Assembly (NCBI GenBank): GCA_963965975.1
Contig: OZ014421.1
Span: 2,717,001 to 2,781,000 of the forward strand
Direction of reading: 5' to 3'
DNA: 64,000 nt
Origin: Xestospongia bergquistia
Lineage: Eukaryota > Porifera > Demospongiae > Haplosclerida > Petrosiidae
Positions 62,202 through 64,000 of this stretch are shown piece after piece. The notes below the pieces were generated by a model that saw only the letters and a program-made list of their open reading frames with translations, ran no database searches and was not told where the DNA came from. Made by a program: the position numbers and the translations under genes. Numbering within the stretch: the stretch's first letter is position 1; the number at the start of each line of letters is the position of its first letter.

Positions 62202-63518
62202 ACTAACTTTGTCCCTTTTAGTTATGAAAGTTTTGTATTGTTACTCTTTTGATTTAAGTTTACTTTTATTACATTCTAAATTTTAACAAACAGATATTTG
62301 GTGTGTTGATTTCTTATTGTACATAAATAATAATTATACTAATGCTGATCTCTTCTTTTTAGTATAATTTTGTTCATTTGCTCAATAACAGTATTTTGTT
62401 TTGGTAATAAAATTAATATTAATAACTGCAGTGTAGAATGTATGCATTATGTCCTGATATGCAAAAAGGGACTATTTTAGTTATTATATTTCTGTCATTT
62501 TGAAATTTTCATACCATTTTAAAGTATTCATAACACTAAGTTTGTTGATAATTTTATTTTATAAGTTGCATTACCAGAAAGTCTTCATTATTAACACTGA
62601 ATTTGAGAGCATTGCTCTTTCACATGTTGAATTGGAGCATACAAAAACAAATTAGGGGATTCAAACTATCCAGTGTACCACACTTTAACTGGTTTGCTAT
62701 TATTTCACCATGTGGATAATACCAGGAACAAACCTTAATGATTATGTCATCCTCAATGTTAAAAGTCACATATTGAAATGATGTGTCTTAAGATGTAAGA
62801 AGATCAAATCAAATTGACTGACAATAGAAGGAAGAGGAGAACCTAATATTGTGTTATTCCAAGAAGCAAGAGCAACATATCGACTGCTACAAAATTAAGG
62901 GTTACTTCAGCGCAGGAGGTGTCAAATATAATGGTGTAAAAATAGACTAATTAGTATCAGGAGTGCGTTAAGGGTGTCATAGTTGTACTGTGAGTGTTAA
63001 ATGTCAATGTATTACAATGTCATAAGATAATAGCTAATATATATGTAAGTGATTATTATATTGCAATTGTTATTTCTTGTACAAGTGCTTTGTTGTGTAT
63101 TTTTAACGTAGAGTTCTACAGTAAAATAGCTATAGATTATTATAACCAATTTTTTGTATAGGTATGCAATAATGAAAGTTATCAATGGTTATTACGCGAG
63201 GGCGTGGCTTACTAACATAGTCAGCTGCTACCAAATTTGATAAGTAAGAAAGTAGGTAGTTAGCTAAGACTGAAAGTAATGTAGTCTTTTATTATGTATA
63301 ACAAATTGGCTCTGTATAGTTTAAGTCTTTAATTAATGTTATTATCTATTATGCTGTTAATTTATGTCCTCTAACTTTTTGTTATAGGATCACGAATGAG
63401 ATGGATTACTACTTATAACAATCATAGAATACAGCAGGAGCCTCGGTTTGATAAAAAAGGTTAGAAAGTTGTTTTAACATTTACATGAATTAGCTTATTG
63501 TTGACATCTCTCTCTCTC
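62202..63518. other. 3' flank of host gene
   Basis: Includes the probable 3' UTR and unassigned sequence. A possible small exon (63390-63460, starting after TTGTTATAG, with MRWITTYNNHRIQQEPRF) is too weak to call. A CT-rich run (63508-63519) borders the LTR. Confidence 0.45.
62406..62411 (+). promoter_or_regulatory. Candidate poly(A) signal
   Basis: AATAAA about 205 bp after the stop codon of the host gene, in AT-rich sequence. Position and motif fit a cleavage signal, but such hexamers are frequent by chance here. Confidence 0.35.
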
Positions 63519-64000
63519 TGTACTGTAGTGTAGTATTATATATTATGAATATCATTATATCCTTTGTGGTCAGGACCCCTAAGTGGTCTGTATGGTTGTG
63601 TATGTATAAATGTGTTGTATGGTTTGTGAGAAGGCTTCATTATTCTAGTTATTTTTTATTCATATTATAATATTGCTGTACTCAATACACTGCAATTGAC
63701 GATGAGGTGGGATCGTACCTAAGATGAAAGACTAGAAAAAAAGGTGAAGGTCAAGTGTTGGTCCTGAGCTTCTAAGCAGCAGAGAAGTAATGGTTTGTCA
63801 CAGTCGGAGAGTTTGTCAGTGAACAAGAAGATTGGTCATCGTATATAGAACGACTGGAAAACTATGTTGTCGCCAATGATGTGATGACAGGTGAGAAGAA
63901 ACGTGCTATACTGTTGAGTGTTTGTGGTGCTCGTACCTATCAGTTAATTTGTAACCTCACAACTCCCGTAACCCCATTGCTAAAGTCACATGAGGACTTA
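63519..64000 (+). mobile_element. Gypsy-C family element, 5' LTR and gag start, cut by window end
   Basis: The LTR at 63519-63689 (171 bp, TGTACTGTA...CTCAATACA) matches the Gypsy-C LTR at 20425-20595 in opposite orientation. It is followed by ATTGACGATGAGGTGGGATC, the primer-binding region with two changes relative to Gypsy-C. Gag then starts near 63780, and EDWSSYIERLENYVVAND-like sequence is readable to about 63900. The first gag codons are disturbed. The rest lies beyond the window. Confidence 0.85.

Noticed and set aside
63390..63460. Possible exon with MRWITTYNNHRIQQ
   Set aside because: Weak splice context, no domain and no neighbouring exon found before the LTR.

Overview
The window looks like AT-rich animal genomic DNA. 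Genes are split by GT-AG introns, some only 46-54 bp and others several kb, and transposable elements are dense. An ankyrin-Roc-COR-Death gene, very short introns and many piggyBac, Gypsy and ZSWIM3-like elements suggest a demosponge such as Amphimedon. That assignment is inference from protein style; no species marker is present.

One host gene dominates and runs on the + strand from at least 2392 to a stop at 62201; its 5' end is not seen. Seven separate 99-bp exons each encode exactly one 33-residue ankyrin repeat with phase 0 at both ends (2392, 14010, 20994, 27247, 33554, 40879, 48204). A shorter last ankyrin exon (57536) splices into a large Roc GTPase/COR exon (58296-60145). Next come a second COR exon (60288), two tiny phase-1 exons (60787, 61023), a Death-like domain exon (61123), a linker exon (61609) and a terminal exon with a second Death-like domain (61915-62201). 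The exons seen join to 3822 nt, 1273 codons plus stop, without a frameshift.

The introns are transposon graveyards. Bases 475-6225 hold two copies of a piggyBac element and a decayed ZSWIM3-like element. 6470-10500 holds another ZSWIM relic and a truncated Gypsy. 11800-16400 holds relics of a second piggyBac lineage. 16479-20600 is a Gypsy element with both LTRs and target duplication but a deleted RT core. 21600-25700 holds more piggyBac relics and a short piggyBac derivative with perfect ends. 28013-31362 is a ZSWIM3-like DNA transposon.

31767-53740 is a near-perfect tandem triplication of a 7325-bp unit. Each unit carries one ankyrin exon, one antisense ZSWIM3/PHD transposon with terminal inverted repeats of about 110 bp, and one 626-bp foldback element. 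The protein has therefore gained ankyrin repeats by segmental duplication of whole introns and transposons. 53741-55110 carries a piggyBac relic and a third, RT-containing Gypsy relic.

After the gene, 63519-64000 is the 5' LTR and gag start of another Gypsy copy on the + strand, cut by the window edge. All clear retroelement and ZSWIM coding sequence inside the host gene is antisense to it; the longer piggyBac relics are in sense. I see no rRNA, tRNA or CRISPR.
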